In this document: positions 1-14,200 of the stretch, in pieces
Numbering within the stretch: the stretch's first letter is position 1
Layout of the letters: every line of letters starts with the position of its first letter
Origin: Halictus rubicundus
Lineage: Eukaryota > Arthropoda > Insecta > Hymenoptera > Halictidae
Direction of reading: 5' to 3'
Length of the DNA: 64,000 nucleotides
Assembly (NCBI RefSeq): GCF_050948215.1
Contig: NC_135158.1
Span: forward strand, 7,177,822-7,241,821
Position numbers and translations under genes: made by a program
Notes under the pieces: generated by a model
The model's database searches: none
What the model was told of the DNA's origin: nothing
The model's input: only the letters and a program-made list of their open reading frames with translations

Positions 1-1242
1 AATGAAAGAACCACACACATTTTATACTTTCTCTCTTCTTTTAATTGCAGAAATTTAATATTTTGTTCATTCAAGTTTTTATTATTTTTTACTAATTTTC
101 ATTTAACATTCTTTTCGCACCTGCTATATCGTGCAAAAGTATTTTAGGGAAAGCCTCGAGCTTTAAAACGAGCCCAGATTTATACGGCTTATTTTCTCGA
201 TATTATGACAGCTTAAACATCGACTAGGATCACTTCTGACATTTGTGAAAGAGGCAACGAAATTATTCTGATTTTAGGCGATTTATAGTGGCCGCGAAAT
301 TTCTAAAGACATTGCCGTACGCATTCCAGGGTTTAACATTTTAATTATAAAAACACTGGAAATATTTTTTCCCTTTTACCCAACTTCTCCCCGTAACCCT
401 CCCAATTTATACGGACACAGGCGTTTCTACGGTGCCCGCAGGGAAGTCCGAGGTTATGGACGACTTCGATACTACTTGCGACACACTTGGTCCCATCGCT
501 AGCTCTTCGAATCGTAGTCGGCCACTCGGCGAGCACGAGAATGTCGTGACTCGCCGCCGTAACTCGACTCGGCGAAATTCCCGGCTCGAGTACTCCGTGG
601 ATATTATCGCGGAACCCCGAGCCATCCATCCCTATTAAAGCAAACAGCATTCGTGTGTGTCGGAAGATTTCCTTCGTGAAATTTGTTTCGGCACCGCAGA
701 AATCTTCGGAACGGTGCCTCGGTTACATTTTCTTTGACACCGGAGAAGAACGAGAGGCCCCCGTCGAGCACTTGCTCATGCTTGACCGTGCCCCGTAGCC
801 GCGGCCATTTAATACGACACGAGACGCAGTTGTGTCGGCTAGTCCTGCCGGAGGAGCTGAAGTGGATAACAAACACCTCAGGAACCGTTCACGAGGAGCA
901 GACAGCGCAATAACTTCTTAGGGTGCTTACCGGGAAACTTCGGTAAGCCGACGACGGTTAGCTACGAAATTCCTCGCTGGGAACTACGGCTACGTGACAA
1001 ATATTTAATTATGCGACACTGTATACTCGGTTAAAAACTGTGCGGTTGCATAAAATATAAATGTAATTTTTATTACGAGGTTCGTTGTATGTTGAATTTC
1101 TTTTCGACAAGGATTTGTTCCGACACGGGAAGAAACGCACGAAGAACAAGTTCATTCCGTTAAATGGAAAGCTGCGTTTACTTCTTTGCTGCAAAATGTT
1201 GACGTTTGTTACGACGAACTCAACGATGTGTAACACTCGGCA

Positions 1243-1400
1243 ATTCCGTTTTATGGTGGGTCGTAAATTACAGGAGCAACTGTGATCTGATTTGTACTAG
1301 TAGCGGGGTTAAGTAAGATTTAGCTGGGCAAAGGCGTGCGACTTGCGTCGATCTGACTCCAGGGCGCCTCGCAATTTTACGATCCACCATAAAACCGAAT
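1243..1400. repeat. Inverted repeat of about 32 bp arms (MITE or hairpin)
   Basis: The left arm 1243-1274 (GTTTTATGGTGGGTCGTAAA) and right arm 1367-1400 (TTTACGATCCACCATAAAAC) pair with two mismatches and a few single-base gaps around a 92 bp interior. No TSD was identified with certainty. It may be a small foldback element. Confidence 0.65.
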
Positions 1401-1690
1401 GACTTGTTGATAGTCTCGCACATCATTGAATTCGTTGTAACGAAAGTTACCGAATGAATATTAAAATATACCGTTTCGCCTTGCTAAACGATTTGCACCA
1501 ATCTCTCTCGCTCTACGAAGTATCATTACAAATTGAGATTTGTTAAGACTCTGCCGAAATGATGTGACAATTAAAGAGACCACTGGAATAGTCCCATTAA
1601 TAGTGGTATCTGCCGTTTATGAGATTACACTAAGTTACCTGACTGCAAAAATAAAGTTCACCGTCTTATTATTTTTCATTTCTCTGTACG

Positions 1691-1825
1691 CACGCATAAC
1701 TTTTGACCTAGTAATCTCCTACGATCGAAACTTGGATTTTCGGAATTTTCTCGCCAAAATCTACAGGATTGCACGAAGAAAAGTGAAAAATTTCTGGCTT
1801 CCTCAGGTAAAGTTTAACCGAAAAT
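1691..1825 (+). repeat. Dispersed repeat family, copy 1
   Basis: This copy shares with five other places in the window a core of the form AACTTGGATTTTCGG, TCTCGCCAAAATCTACAGGA, AAATTTCTGG, TTCCTCAGG and AGTTTAACCG. The start is taken at CACGCATAAC and the end at the A-run after TTTAACCG. It lies inside an open stretch (1540-2028) that shows no protein similarity I recognise. The family looks like a non-autonomous interspersed element; its class is unknown. Confidence 0.8.
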
Positions 1826-2747
1826 GCATTTCTCGGTTGACACAGTCCCGTAATTTGTGTCTGAGCAATGAAGAAAGATTCAAGATTTATTCAATGTGGA
1901 TTTTGTTGCTTTTTATGAACAATACAAAAGAAAATAGTTTCGTAGAAGCGCAGAATGTCTATACGATACAAAACGAAGGAAAAGACCGTCTGATTAGAGC
2001 ACCGCCGATTAAACAGGGCATTCTGTGAAACACATTCCCCAAGTAGAAACATAATTACACGTAGCCAGCCCGGTTAATCGCGAATCAACGCAGGTGTTCG
2101 GATAATCGAAGTTCCGGCGTAATAACAGTAGCGGTACCGGATCGATGGCTGGAAATTATGAAACGGTGGGGCAAGGAAACTCGAAATTCATTCCCAAGTT
2201 TCCAGGCGCGATCTCGCTGGAACCAATCGAGGAAAATATTCAGGTAATTTCGTGCTCGAACTCGTTACGTCCACGCGGAATAGGGGCCACCGCTGTGCCG
2301 TTCTTGCTCGGCTCCTCGGTAGCGCGCAAGACAGTCTGTCGTCTGGTGGGAATATGATCTGACAATGGGAGAGTGGCCATCTCGGCCAATAATTTAGGAA
2401 ATGTCGTCGACAGAATACGAGGAGAGTTTCTACTCTTCTCGGGAGGGGAGGGCCCAGGCTCCGGGGCTCTGCCAGAGAGAATTTCCTCGACGGAATTTTA
2501 CCGTCGTCTACTCGCAAAAACGGGACACAATGGGACAAGCGTTCCGCATCCATGTAAAGGACTCCATTACACAGACACTAGATAATGAGCAACCGAGAGG
2601 ACACGAGCCGGCCAGAAGCCCTGGGCTTTGACTTTCGGCGTACGGATAAAAGATAAAAAGGCTGTCGAGGATTGGCCCCCGGTAAGGTCATGCATGTATG
2701 GATGCGACGTGAACGACGCTCGGTTTCCCCTTGTTTCCCGTGTGCAC

Positions 2748-2756
<9 letters not shown>

Positions 2757-2787
<31 letters not shown>
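2757..2787 (+). repeat. (GA)15 microsatellite
   Basis: An uninterrupted GA tract that begins after a short imperfect lead-in. Confidence 0.96.
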
Positions 2788-2791
<4 letters not shown>

Positions 2792-5700
2792 TCGCCCCGG
2801 TACCCAAGGCTCGGGGATCAGGCGTCTGACTTAATACTATCGGCGCTTTTTCCTTCCTTAAATCCTAAGCCAGCTTGGATAACGAATTTCTGAGGTAACT
2901 TTCGAGCCTCGGAAGGGAACTGAATCCGGATTATCCGTGATGAAGTGCTTCGCTGGATGGCAAGTGTAGCGGCTGGCCGATTAGAATTTTGTTGCGCAGA
3001 CGAGCCGCGCCACCGCGACGAAGAACATTTACGCCCTTCCGGATCGGATACGCGCTGCCTCGGAAAAACTATTTCAATTCTAAGCTCCCAACTTTTTTCT
3101 TTTTTTTTTTTTGAAAAATTCTCGATATTCCGATCGTTCTCATTTCCTGAGAAAGAATTACACCCGACGCTTTGTTTTTCGCACAATTTTCAAATAACAC
3201 GGTCCGGAAACAAAGAGATACGTACGTACAGTCCAGGGGGCAAAATTAAGTCGACTAAAATTGAATCTGACAACTTGAGTCTTTTTTTCTTTTGAAACAT
3301 TATAAATTTTATTTCAACGCCAATTTGATCTTTCAATGTTCTCAGAAAATTGAAAGCTGGAAGCACGCCGTTTCCAAAGTATTAAATCTTCTACTTCTTC
3401 TTCTTCTCGTACAGCTACACTCTGGCTTTCAAGTTTCCGCACATGTACGTTTAGAAATACCATGATGTACTGTTCTGTTTCTAGGGATTTACGATCATTA
3501 CTTAGGATGTAAAAAAGAGAAGGGAATAGAAGGTGCATTCTGTTCCGGTCAGTAATCGGATCAAACCCATAAGAAACGCTTGAGATCTTTTTTAGACGTA
3601 AAGCACGTCACACGTGACTCCTTCTTTCCGGAAACTCCGGCTTATCGTCTTGTTTAAGACGCGGAAAGTGTTTACTAGATGAAAGGAGCATATAGTAAGG
3701 AGTTTAAGGGAGATTGAAATGGTACGTAAAAAAAAAAGTATCTTCGCGAGCCGCAACCATAAAGCGCGTGTTTTATAAATCGTTATTGATCGATAACGTC
3801 CTTTTATCTTCATAGACTCTAACTCGCCAAGCATTGAAATAAAAAGAGCTGTAAATAGCATGCGCAGATAAAAATCATCGCTGAATGTTAAAATAAATAA
3901 TGCACAAAATTATGCGATGGTACATTCTGCTGAAAAATAAAGTCCTCTGTTCAGTATCCATCGCTATCGTAAGTGAGGTTCGCACTTTAGTGGTCAATAA
4001 GTGAATTTCTATTTATTAAACAACGTCGGTCTCGTGGCAAAATCCCCTTCTGAAAGTTGATGGGACTGGTCGGTGATGGGTAGTGTTTTTCCAGTTGGTA
4101 CTATTTCGGTATTGGTAACGTTGGCGTAGAAGGTAATAAATTTAGCGTATAATCTCGGTTCGTCGTTAAGTGGACGGGAACCGAGCGAGGCGAGTTCAGC
4201 GTAACAATTTGTTGAAATCCCTCGAAATCCCGATTCGTACAGTCGACCAGCCAAGTCCTCGGCAAACACCACTAAGGGACTATCTCGGTGACAAGAGATT
4301 TGTACCTTGGCGCTACAATCCTGAAATGGTACCTGCACCCAGAATAAATATACCTATCCAATAACAATTATGCTAATTTGGACTTTAACCAGTAATCTGT
4401 CACCTCCAACAGAAACAGTTTTATCACGCGTGGTCCAGGAATTAATGGCGCTATCCAAAGAGGGACAAATCAGTAAGAGAAAACGGTACTTTTTTTTTAC
4501 TAAAATTACGGAAATATCTCTTCACTAACTACAGCATTTATCGGTGCTTACTGAATTGTAAAAATTGCTAAGAACCATTCCAAGCAGTAGCGTGTATTAA
4601 AAACACACCTATTTAATTTTCTGAGAGCTGTCTTTCTCAAAAGAGAATATGAATAATTACCTTTTCCATTAACATTTTATTCGCACACGGTGTCCGTCAC
4701 TTTTACTCACTATAATTTTGATTGAGAACGTTTCTCCTCGGGTGTAATATACAGCTAGTTTGTAGCGCAGAACGTACCGCTCACAGCTAAAAATATTAAC
4801 TTTCCGTTTTTCAATAACGACGAACGAACGACAAATGTTAAAATTATTCCCGCCCTGATACGTCGTCGGCAACAGAGAATTTAATTCTGCTCCGTAAAAA
4901 AAAAATGAAATTGCGTCTTCTTCCCTAACGCGCCGTGCTTTATAACAGTTTAATTTTCATACGTTATTAAACATTTGCTGCTGGTTACGACATTCTCGCC
5001 GGGCCGTACAAAATTCTCTTGAAAATTTACGCGCAATTTTCTCGATAACTGCACAGTAAAGGCCAACGTCACCGTACCTTACCTCGAAACTTTCGTGTCC
5101 TTGTCCTTTTTAGACAAAATGTTGGAATGTTAGGTGAACGTAAAAATGAATGACACCGGCGTGCGTATTTTTTGTTGCTTTAGGGCATATTAAAACGGCT
5201 GCTTTCATTATTATTCACGATTTTACTGCGTTGTTGGAATATTCGATAAACACGAATTTTTTTTTTAATACAGATACGCTGTACCAAGTTGTTTCTCAAA
5301 GGTTTCTGCGAAGTATAGTTATCACGTCGTAAAAATTTTATTCCCGAGTCTCTTTTTTTTTATGACTTAATCGATAACCGAGGATCGACTCATTTGTTCG
5401 AAAGTATTTGCATTGGAAACGTTGCGAGGCTTTCATTCGAGTTTTCATTATCGACGCATTAGAAGAATATCACTTTTAATCAAGACGAGTGCTCAGTTTC
5501 GAATGTTATAAAAAATATGTTGACCAACCCAGCCTAAATTATTCCGTCGCGCGAATTAATAATTGTGATTAACAAACTTACTTTGACGTAAAATGATCGC
5601 GAGCTGGAGATTAAAGTGGTCAGACTCGTGCGTTTGACAGAATACATGCATTTAATGGGCGATTAAAATGCATTATTTTCGGCGAACAAATTAAAGCAAT

Positions 5701-8700
5701 AAAGCATCGCGTACCCCTGCGCTTGTTAACAAATTAATGTGCTTCATCGGGACAATGTCTCGCTTGTGGATGATGTAATATCTTCTCTATTGTCAGATAC
5801 CGTGCGTTTAATATACATTATAGATCGGATACGTTTATGTTATCTATCTGATGCAATTTTAGCACACAGGGTGGTCCACAATTCTTCATTCGAACTTTGC
5901 TGGTGTCTTTTTTGGGTAATAAAAAGAAATACTAAAATATCATGTCACAAAAAATTAGAATAAATGCTTCTCAAAAGACAACAAAAATATGAAATGCATA
6001 AATACAATGTAATAATGCTCTTCTTTTAGGTATATTTTAGTCTTGTATGGAGAACATTGGGGGTACTGAAGTTATTTCATAGATAATTTTTAATGTATGT
6101 AAAAGTTTTTAAGACATTATGCATGAACGACTGAAAGAGATCACATCTTTTGCATACGTCCAATGTTTGATTCTATTATTCGGTATAAAATTTGTTCATA
6201 AATTTATTTATCCAGTTTAACAAATAACGTAATATCTGCATACATGTGCGGTTAAAATTGCGTGGTCAATCGGAAGCAAACGGAAGGCAATATTAAATAA
6301 ACAGAGCACCGGCTATTTCTGAACTTCACGAACGGTTAACTGTAAAATATTGAAACATTTATACCGGCGATTTCAGAGTATAACGAACTGAAATTGCGCA
6401 ATCATTTTTGTTACGGCCAATATGTTTTATCCGCTCCATCGAATAAAAATTTAGCAGTTGCTTTGCTTCCTTTGGTCTGCGATGCTCGATGATAATGCAG
6501 CAAAGGGGACAGATTTACCAGTCCATCGGGTTCATTATTTCCAATTAGCGACATCGGATTTCGGAATTGTAAATAACCTCTTTGAATATACCGTTTAACG
6601 AGCAAATTTTCTTTTCGCCGCGGCGTTTAATGGTAGATCCATAATTCAGATTATGCTGTAAATCTTAGTTTCGGTAGGCAGACGAATTTAATGGCTCCTA
6701 GAACAGCTAACAATGAGAATAGGTAACTTCGGTAATAATTCGCACGAACGATATTCAATTATTTTTCCCTCCACTTCGAACTGTTCAGCTTTCGTATAAC
6801 AAAATAGGCTGCGGAACTTTATGTAAATTCGCTATTTTGAATATTAACTCGCGAAAAAGTTAGATCGCCACAATTTATGTAATTTCTTGCACTACATGTT
6901 TTAACGATAATTTTGATAAAAAATCCTCGTTCCCACTGCGTTTCACCTGTCACAATTTAGTAAACGAATGTAGTAGTTTGCCTGCAGTTTCGCAAATTAA
7001 TATCTGAACATAATTTCTTGTTCAAATTAATTATTCAGCGTCGCATGTACACACGACCTCGTGTTGTGATTTATAATTTGTCATGGAATTTCGGATAACA
7101 TAATCAATTTTGGATCAAGCAGATTCTGAATTCAAGTGAAACGTAAGAATCTATAATATACACTTGTTATCTATACGAGTGGCTTTTAAATAGTTTGTTT
7201 ATGACTTATGGCAAACTTCTGCGTTTAAAACTGTTTCCGTTGCAGTCTGCATCCAAAGCTGCTGTTTTATTTTCTGGAAATGTCGCTGCAGGGAACTCGG
7301 CGTATAAACATGTTAATTAAATGAAACTGCACACAAATCATGACATCAAATCATTTACGACATTAATAATGATTCATCATTAAAGGAAGTAATCGTTCTA
7401 CATCCTCTTCATCTCAGTATCGTGATTATTGTTTAAAAATTCATTTCAGGTGACGTTTGTTGTCAATACGCACGATCAGGGCCATACACGATTTTCATTT
7501 ACGGTACATTAGGGTAACAAGCCTTCATCAGGATAGATCTATATTGTGGGAACGTTCAATGGCGATGTTATCTGTGAATTGTACTCAGGAAATTGTACAA
7601 CATCGACGTAGCAAGTATTTAGGCAGAGAACATGCCTGAAGGTTCACGAATTTTGAGATAGCAACGTCAAAAATTCCGACAGAAGTTCGATTTCCATAAA
7701 GATATTCCGCGACAGAAGTATTCATGCTCATGTTGCCATAACAGGTGGCCCGATCGTATACAAAACCGCGACAATCGCCAAGGCAACATTGTGAAGTCGT
7801 ATGCGAAAATCTGCTTAGGATACTTCCACGTGTGTATGTAGCCCCATATCTTTCCCTTTAAAAGTTACGTTGACTTAAGAATAATAGAAGTTATATTTCA
7901 ATATTTTCTCTCGATGAATACACAACTGTTGATACGTAATCATGAAAATATGTAAGACTGCATTTTAATATTTTTATCGTTTAAAAGTATGTCGTTTGAT
8001 CGGCAATTTCTGATGTATAATTCTTTAAATCTATACGTACAGAAATTTTTCTCCCCATAGAATTACTACCAATTAGTGCTCCAATGGCCGAAAGATAATT
8101 TTTTCGACGAACAATCACGTTTAACGCACCGGTTATATCTTCGAAATGCGCAGACCCTTTTTCCGCTTTATATTAGGTACTTTTATTTCCCAAGAGACCG
8201 TTTTTTTTATGTTTATATTTCCTGCATGTATCCCTATTTTCGTATCACTGGGCATTTTTCATGCGTTTGTTTTCATTATCTTTGCGTTTTTATAGGCGTA
8301 GTTATCTTTTATACGGAAATTTATCTGAATATGTGTGTACAAACGAGGGCGCGGGGTGTTTCAAGTGCCGGGGTGTATAAGCGAAAGACAAGTTTTTAAT
8401 GTCATTTTTATGAATGACAGTACTGTGCCCGAGGAAATGAGATCAAATGATGCTCGCCTACGTAGAACGGTCGACTTCCTGCAAACATTTTTAGTGGCTA
8501 TTTCGCGGCGCAGAAAACAGCCTATAAACTGAAAAAGTAAGTCTCGTCGAAGAGCTTTCATCCTGAAATCGATACAGTATAAATTCACCGGGAGTAAAGT
8601 TTTCATAAATTTTTTAAGATCTTCAATAACGAACAAATAAATACATTTAGGAATAATCATGATATTTTCTATGTTCAAGTTTACGTTTCGATAAAGGAAT

Positions 8701-11087
8701 TCGTGTGTTACGAAAAACGGTCGCGAGCTCGATTATGAAATATTCTAGAAAATAACGTTTTCAAGGTCTGAAGAATAGTTTCGTTATAATGTACTTTGCA
8801 CAGAATATTCTTGTTATAATACTCTTCACAGCATAATTTCCAGATTATTACATAGCTCGGATATTTAGTTTATTGCACGAGGTTTCATTATTGCACCGTT
8901 AGCTTACACTTCTCTCGGTGATTACGGTCGTAAGACTCACTTCATTGTTAATAATTTCTCAAAGGGAGGATTAATTGCATATTCATTGTAGGTGCCCAAT
9001 CCTTGTAAAGGTTAAGTACGCATAACCACTAAATAGAATTTCTCTTTGATTTACGCGAACGGAATTAATATTCGTACGCATTAAATTCTATTTAAGATCC
9101 TATTGGGCAAGTTTGACTCTATATTATACTGCGAAATAATTCATATATAAATTCTCTATTTACAGTTACTAAGAAAATTTAATGCGACGATCGAATGAAG
9201 TACTTTAATGAGTCTACTGCAATCAAAGTCTCGATATATACATTCCTACAATACGCAGAAAGAAATACTTAATCGACAAAATAATCCATTTTTGATTTTC
9301 CGGAGGACTGATTAAAAAAATTCATTTATTAGTACACATTTCATTTAAATGTAATAGAAATCTCAATAAATGTATTCTTATAAATTTCCCGACGAAAATG
9401 TTCGCTGTAAACGGGCAAAATTATTAATATCTCGTTACTTGATTATTAAAAACGTAAAGATTTTCTTTACATTGAATTTATTGATCATATTACATTAAAA
9501 TTTACTAGAAATCTGGGAGAATATATTTGTATAATTTTCTGAAAAAAAGTATTCGTTATAAATGGGCGCAATGTTGATTTCCAATTTCCCCTTTCAGAAT
9601 TATTGCAAATGTAGAAGTTTTCTGAAAATGTATCATGTAAATTGAGATATTTCAGTGCACATTTCCGTACAAATTAATGATTGAAATCTCAATGAACGCG
9701 GTCCTGTAACTTACGTAAGAGATACCAAGAGAGTCATTTGAACTGTTCGGGGCCATCAGGATCGCGCTGACCTATTTGATCATCTGAATTCCTATTATAC
9801 AATTGCCTGAATACGTAGCAGATTCGACATCGGTCGCGCTGCCGCTAATCGCAACATCTATCGACAGTTATCCTCAAACTCGTCCGCAACCACGTTTCTA
9901 ATGAGTCCATTTGATATCTGTCTCCGACATTACATCACTCCGTTCATCAATCACTTCTCATTCGATCTGTTAACGGGATGTATCGCCGGTGCTCTGTAGC
10001 GGGCGCCCTCTGTATTCGGCAAGCAAGAGATCGCTCATTTTCCTTGTTGTGCCGATTCGCACAGGTAAATCCCACTATGGAGCGCTTAGTATAATCAATA
10101 TAGCCACAGAGCCGTCTGGAGGAACATCCGCCGTTAATTCCTCTATGAACGGAAGCTTTTATACCGCGACTTCGCCATTACCAAAGCTGATATTAAACGT
10201 AACGCCTGCGCGGCAGGCTGCAATAACAACATCGCTCTTGGATACGTCACGTCATAATGCGTTTCCCATTTTTTTTTTTTTTTTTTCGACAATGCACGCA
10301 ACAGAAATATACAATATAGAGCGAGAGAGAATACCGTGTAACGTCATTAGAGAATCCCGCCAGATTCTTTCTTTCGAACCGTCCCAACGCCATCAAATGT
10401 AACGCGTTCGAGGATCCGGGGAAGAAACTCTCAGGTGAAAATGGAACGAGATTTCATGTCCCTCGTGTGTAACGGCGCAGTCTTTAGTTGATGACAGATG
10501 CGGATGCTTTATGCGCGCTGCGGAACTGAATTTCACAGGAGACTATACCGTGCTTTCCGGCATACTTTCCTCCATGGAATTTGTTCTTACGCTCAATGGA
10601 AATTGATATTGAAAAACCGGGCTGTGACAGCTCCATTTGGGCCATGGAAATTATATTGCCAAGCAGACATTTTTATATGTACAGGAAAGAAATTATATTT
10701 ATCTTTCGTTACCGTAGTATTTCATTTTATTCGTGACCAATTCGTTATCTTTTATTTTATTGGCTTTTTTAATACAGTCTCCACTAAATTCTTCATCTCT
10801 CGAAATATAAATTTTTATCGACATATCTTTTATTTTTTAATTTTATATTCCTACCTATCGTTGTCACTAGACTGCTGATTTCTACGTAAAATAAACATGG
10901 TCAACATTAATGTACAGTTGTACACTCCACGATAATCTTATTCACTAAAATCTGTTGGCGGTTGATCAGGATTAATTGTAATTGTTTAACCTTCGAATGA
11001 ACGTGATATAAAAGCTGCTGAAGTGGCAAATGTATTAAAATCACGAGAAATGTAGGATAACCTACAATCGGAGAAGGAGAACGTCGA

Positions 11088-11203
11088 GTGTCTGTAGTCG
11101 AGCAAGTAGATTGAGACAGTCTGTGGCCGGACAGGTGAAATGAGGTCTTCTGCTGTCAGACGGATGGAATAAGGGCGTCCTTTGGTCAGACAAGTAAGAT
11201 GAG
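11088..11203 (+). repeat. Degenerate minisatellite, about four 28-30 bp units
   Basis: Successive units share GTCTG..GTC, (G)ACAGGTGAAATGAG or GACAAGTAAGATGAG, and repeat every 28-30 bases from 11088 to 11203. Units differ at several positions each. The reverse complement of the last unit (ACTTGTCTGAC) recurs in the array at 17650-18062. Confidence 0.65.
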
Positions 11204-14200
11204 AATAACGTATTCTTCTTGGTCATATTCTGTTCCACCTTAATTACCGTTATGCTAAATTTTCCTTATGACATAAATTTCTATATTTTGTTAATATTTA
11301 CTGATTCAAACAGCACAGAATATTTGGGCAACAATGTTCACACCCTTATTTCATCTCGTGTTCCAAAATATTAATTAATCGTGGCCGTTATTATGTAAAA
11401 CGAGTTTATTGTGAATAAAGTATACACTAACAATGAAAATGAAATATTTGGACTCTGAAGAGAATAAAAGAATTTATTCACAATGCAATCTCACTGAACA
11501 GCACACTGCAGATTTTCATACATTTAGAACTCCCGAATATTTACCAAATAGCATAAACTCGAAACTTTCACGGAAAGTCATCCGTTTTCACAGCATTTTG
11601 AAAATATTGAATTATTTTACTTTCTCGAGACACGACGGCAAGTCCGGCGAAGTGAATTTGCATAAACATCCTCTACTGATTAGCCCGGTATCAGACCCAG
11701 AGCGAAAAGTTTCTCGGCATTTTCCTTCTCGCTGTTTTTACCACCTAGCAACATAGTCTCGGTTGTTGTAACCTCCAACACTCGGGAATGATCGATCATA
11801 CTTTAGAACGGCTTAAACGGGACTAGGTGAAATAGAATGGGAATAAGACGGAAGAACAATGTCAAATTGCTTTGTAAGTAGTATGATTGAGTACGGGTCG
11901 CAAACTGCGAGGCGTTCTTCGAGGACAGGAGGAATTCGGGGGACGAAACGTCTCTGCACAGACGTAGCCAGCAGCATAGCAGAAAGACGAATTCTACTCG
12001 GTGCCACCTCTTGAGCGATTACTAGGACGCATGCTATTTTCTCCGTTCTCCTAAGTTCTGCCGCCGTGATTACACCTGTCACCTCCTATTCTGCGGTTTT
12101 GCGACGCTTCGTCAAGGCTCCCTGATCGCTGTCTTAAGACGTGAATCCTTCGCCGTGGCTCCACCTCACGTTTCCCTTATGCGTATTTAATTCGTGACAA
12201 AATGACGCGCGCCAAGGGAACTCGACCAACGAAAAATGAGAAATCGCGTTCAATTCTTATTACACTTGTCAGGTGAGCAACTTAAAGGAGATGTAAAATT
12301 TTTGTATACATTTTACTAAAATTTTACTTGTCTTCCTATTTGTCGATTTACACCACCTTTGCATTAAACTACTTTTATATGACAGAGCTACTTTTGATTC
12401 CACGCATATTCTACAGCTACATTTACTCTGAAAGTTCAAGATTGGTAAAAATCATTGAATTCTATTTTTCTTTGTAAAAATCTGTTTGAAATTATCAGCA
12501 CGAGACTGTCACGATATTGTAAGACGAAAGATCGATGGTATAATTGGGACAGGAGTGGTTTGAAAACAATAAACCGAAGATACACTAAAATATTATTTGA
12601 GGTATAATTTTTTCCGAAACGAAGCCATGTATAAAAATATTTTCCTGCATACGTTCGCTTCTATCGTTTTTGCCGGATTTAATCCATTTTATTGCGAGAC
12701 ATACCTTGTCGACAAATCTTCTCTCTGAATTCCGCTTCAATATTCCAACAATTACAAGCAGAGTTGCAGTTGTTAAATTAGCTACAATTAATTTACAGGC
12801 TAGTCAATGTACAGACGGTTGTACAGGGAATCGTGAACAATAAATTACGACAATCTGATGATGTGAAATTGTTGAACATAATGCACACTGAGAACACATT
12901 GCACCGCAGTCGAATGTATTAGAAGCGTTTCAGAATGCAGTTGAAGCTTACATTTTTATTTATTTTATTCTCCGTAATCAGCCGTACGCTTTCAGTATAA
13001 AAACAATATCCCTAGTGTAAAGGTAGTTTTGCAATTCTTTGCCACCATACTAAATCAATTCAACACGAAATAATTTCCCCGTCTAACTTGAATACATTTA
13101 ATTAAGACTACAGAACATTATTTACTTTACGGAGATGTTCAAACAAATCCGCGAAAGAATCTTCGCCCTTCACCTTTCACCGGCAGAAAGCATCAATTCA
13201 ACGAAGCAGCCTTTCACCGAATTATCAATAACTCCACGCAGATACATCGTTCCATCGATGCGATAATGATTGAAGAAATTCTCCACCGGGGCCGACGATC
13301 ACTTACAAAAACCTCCAAGTTCAAGTGCCTCATTTCTTGCCGTAGTATGAATACCGGGCGAGAGCACGGTCTCCACAATGGGATTACATTCATCACGAAA
13401 TATCAGAGATACGTATACAGCCGAAATAAATAATAATAAAAAAAAAAAAAGAAACAGCAGAAAAGAGAAGAAGGATAAACTCGGAACAAATCTCCGGTCA
13501 CGTACATTGGCGCTCTCGGTTGTATCCCGTGACTTTATACTATATCGGCACTTTCCCAGGCACAATAAACATTTCATTGGATCAGGTGGAGGGGGTACCC
13601 CGAAAAACTCACGGTATCGTTCCAAATTAATTCGATCCGTCCCGTATTAATCGGATTTCGGACGCGGGCGACAAACTCACCCACCAATCGAAAAATCCGT
13701 GGAACGAGCAGGTTCTCCGGCGTCGAACCGTTTCGGGCCGGATATATAGATTTCAGCTCGGCCCGTCATTGATATCCGGACGTCCGTCTGTTCCGTTCTC
13801 GGGCTCTGCCGAGAACAGAGACGTCCGGGGAATACGAAGCGACACGTTTCGCTGCTCGCAACGTCACGCTGTAAAACAACAACGGAGAAACGGTGGGAAA
13901 AGCGAGAGAGCGAACGAAAGAGGGAGGAAGAAGAAGTTATAGCATCGCCGACGAAACTGCGACGATAAATAAAAAGTATTCGTTGCTTTGCTATGCGCGG
14001 GGTGGACGAGAAAAATTTTCTTTTCTCTTCTTCCTCGTCGTTTTTTCTCCCCCTGCTGCTTCGTTGTTGTTGTTCTTTCTTTTTTTTCCGACCGTCCCAC
14101 CGTTTATTGGACTTGTTTCGTGCACGTAAATAATGCGGCCGGTACCTCTCCGGAAACCTGGGCAGGCACTCTTTCTAGAAACTCCAGGCGGATCGTAAAA

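Larger units (their letters stand above)
1..11087. other. Non-coding stretch, AT-rich, probably intronic or intergenic
   Basis: It holds the inverted repeat 1243-1400, dispersed repeat copy 1 (1691-1825) and the GA tract at 2757. A CAGGGTGGTCC motif at 5867-5877 resembles a transposon end but has no visible partner. No exon with both splice sites and family similarity was seen. From about 3.3 to 9.9 kb the DNA is uniformly AT-rich and contains nothing I can name. Confidence 0.6.

Noticed and set aside
28..64. Strong pyrimidine tract and TTGCAG acceptor on the plus strand at the window edge
   Set aside because: The following sequence is very AT-rich, two of the three frames close within 15 codons, and the third gives only low-complexity hydrophobic residues. 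No donor or domain supports an exon.
1540..2028. 162-codon open stretch on the plus strand
   Set aside because: It begins at a non-ATG codon, runs through dispersed repeat copy 1 and shows no domain.
5867..5877. CAGGGTGGTCC transposon-end-like motif
   Set aside because: No inverted partner or target duplication was found nearby, so it is only mentioned in the region note.
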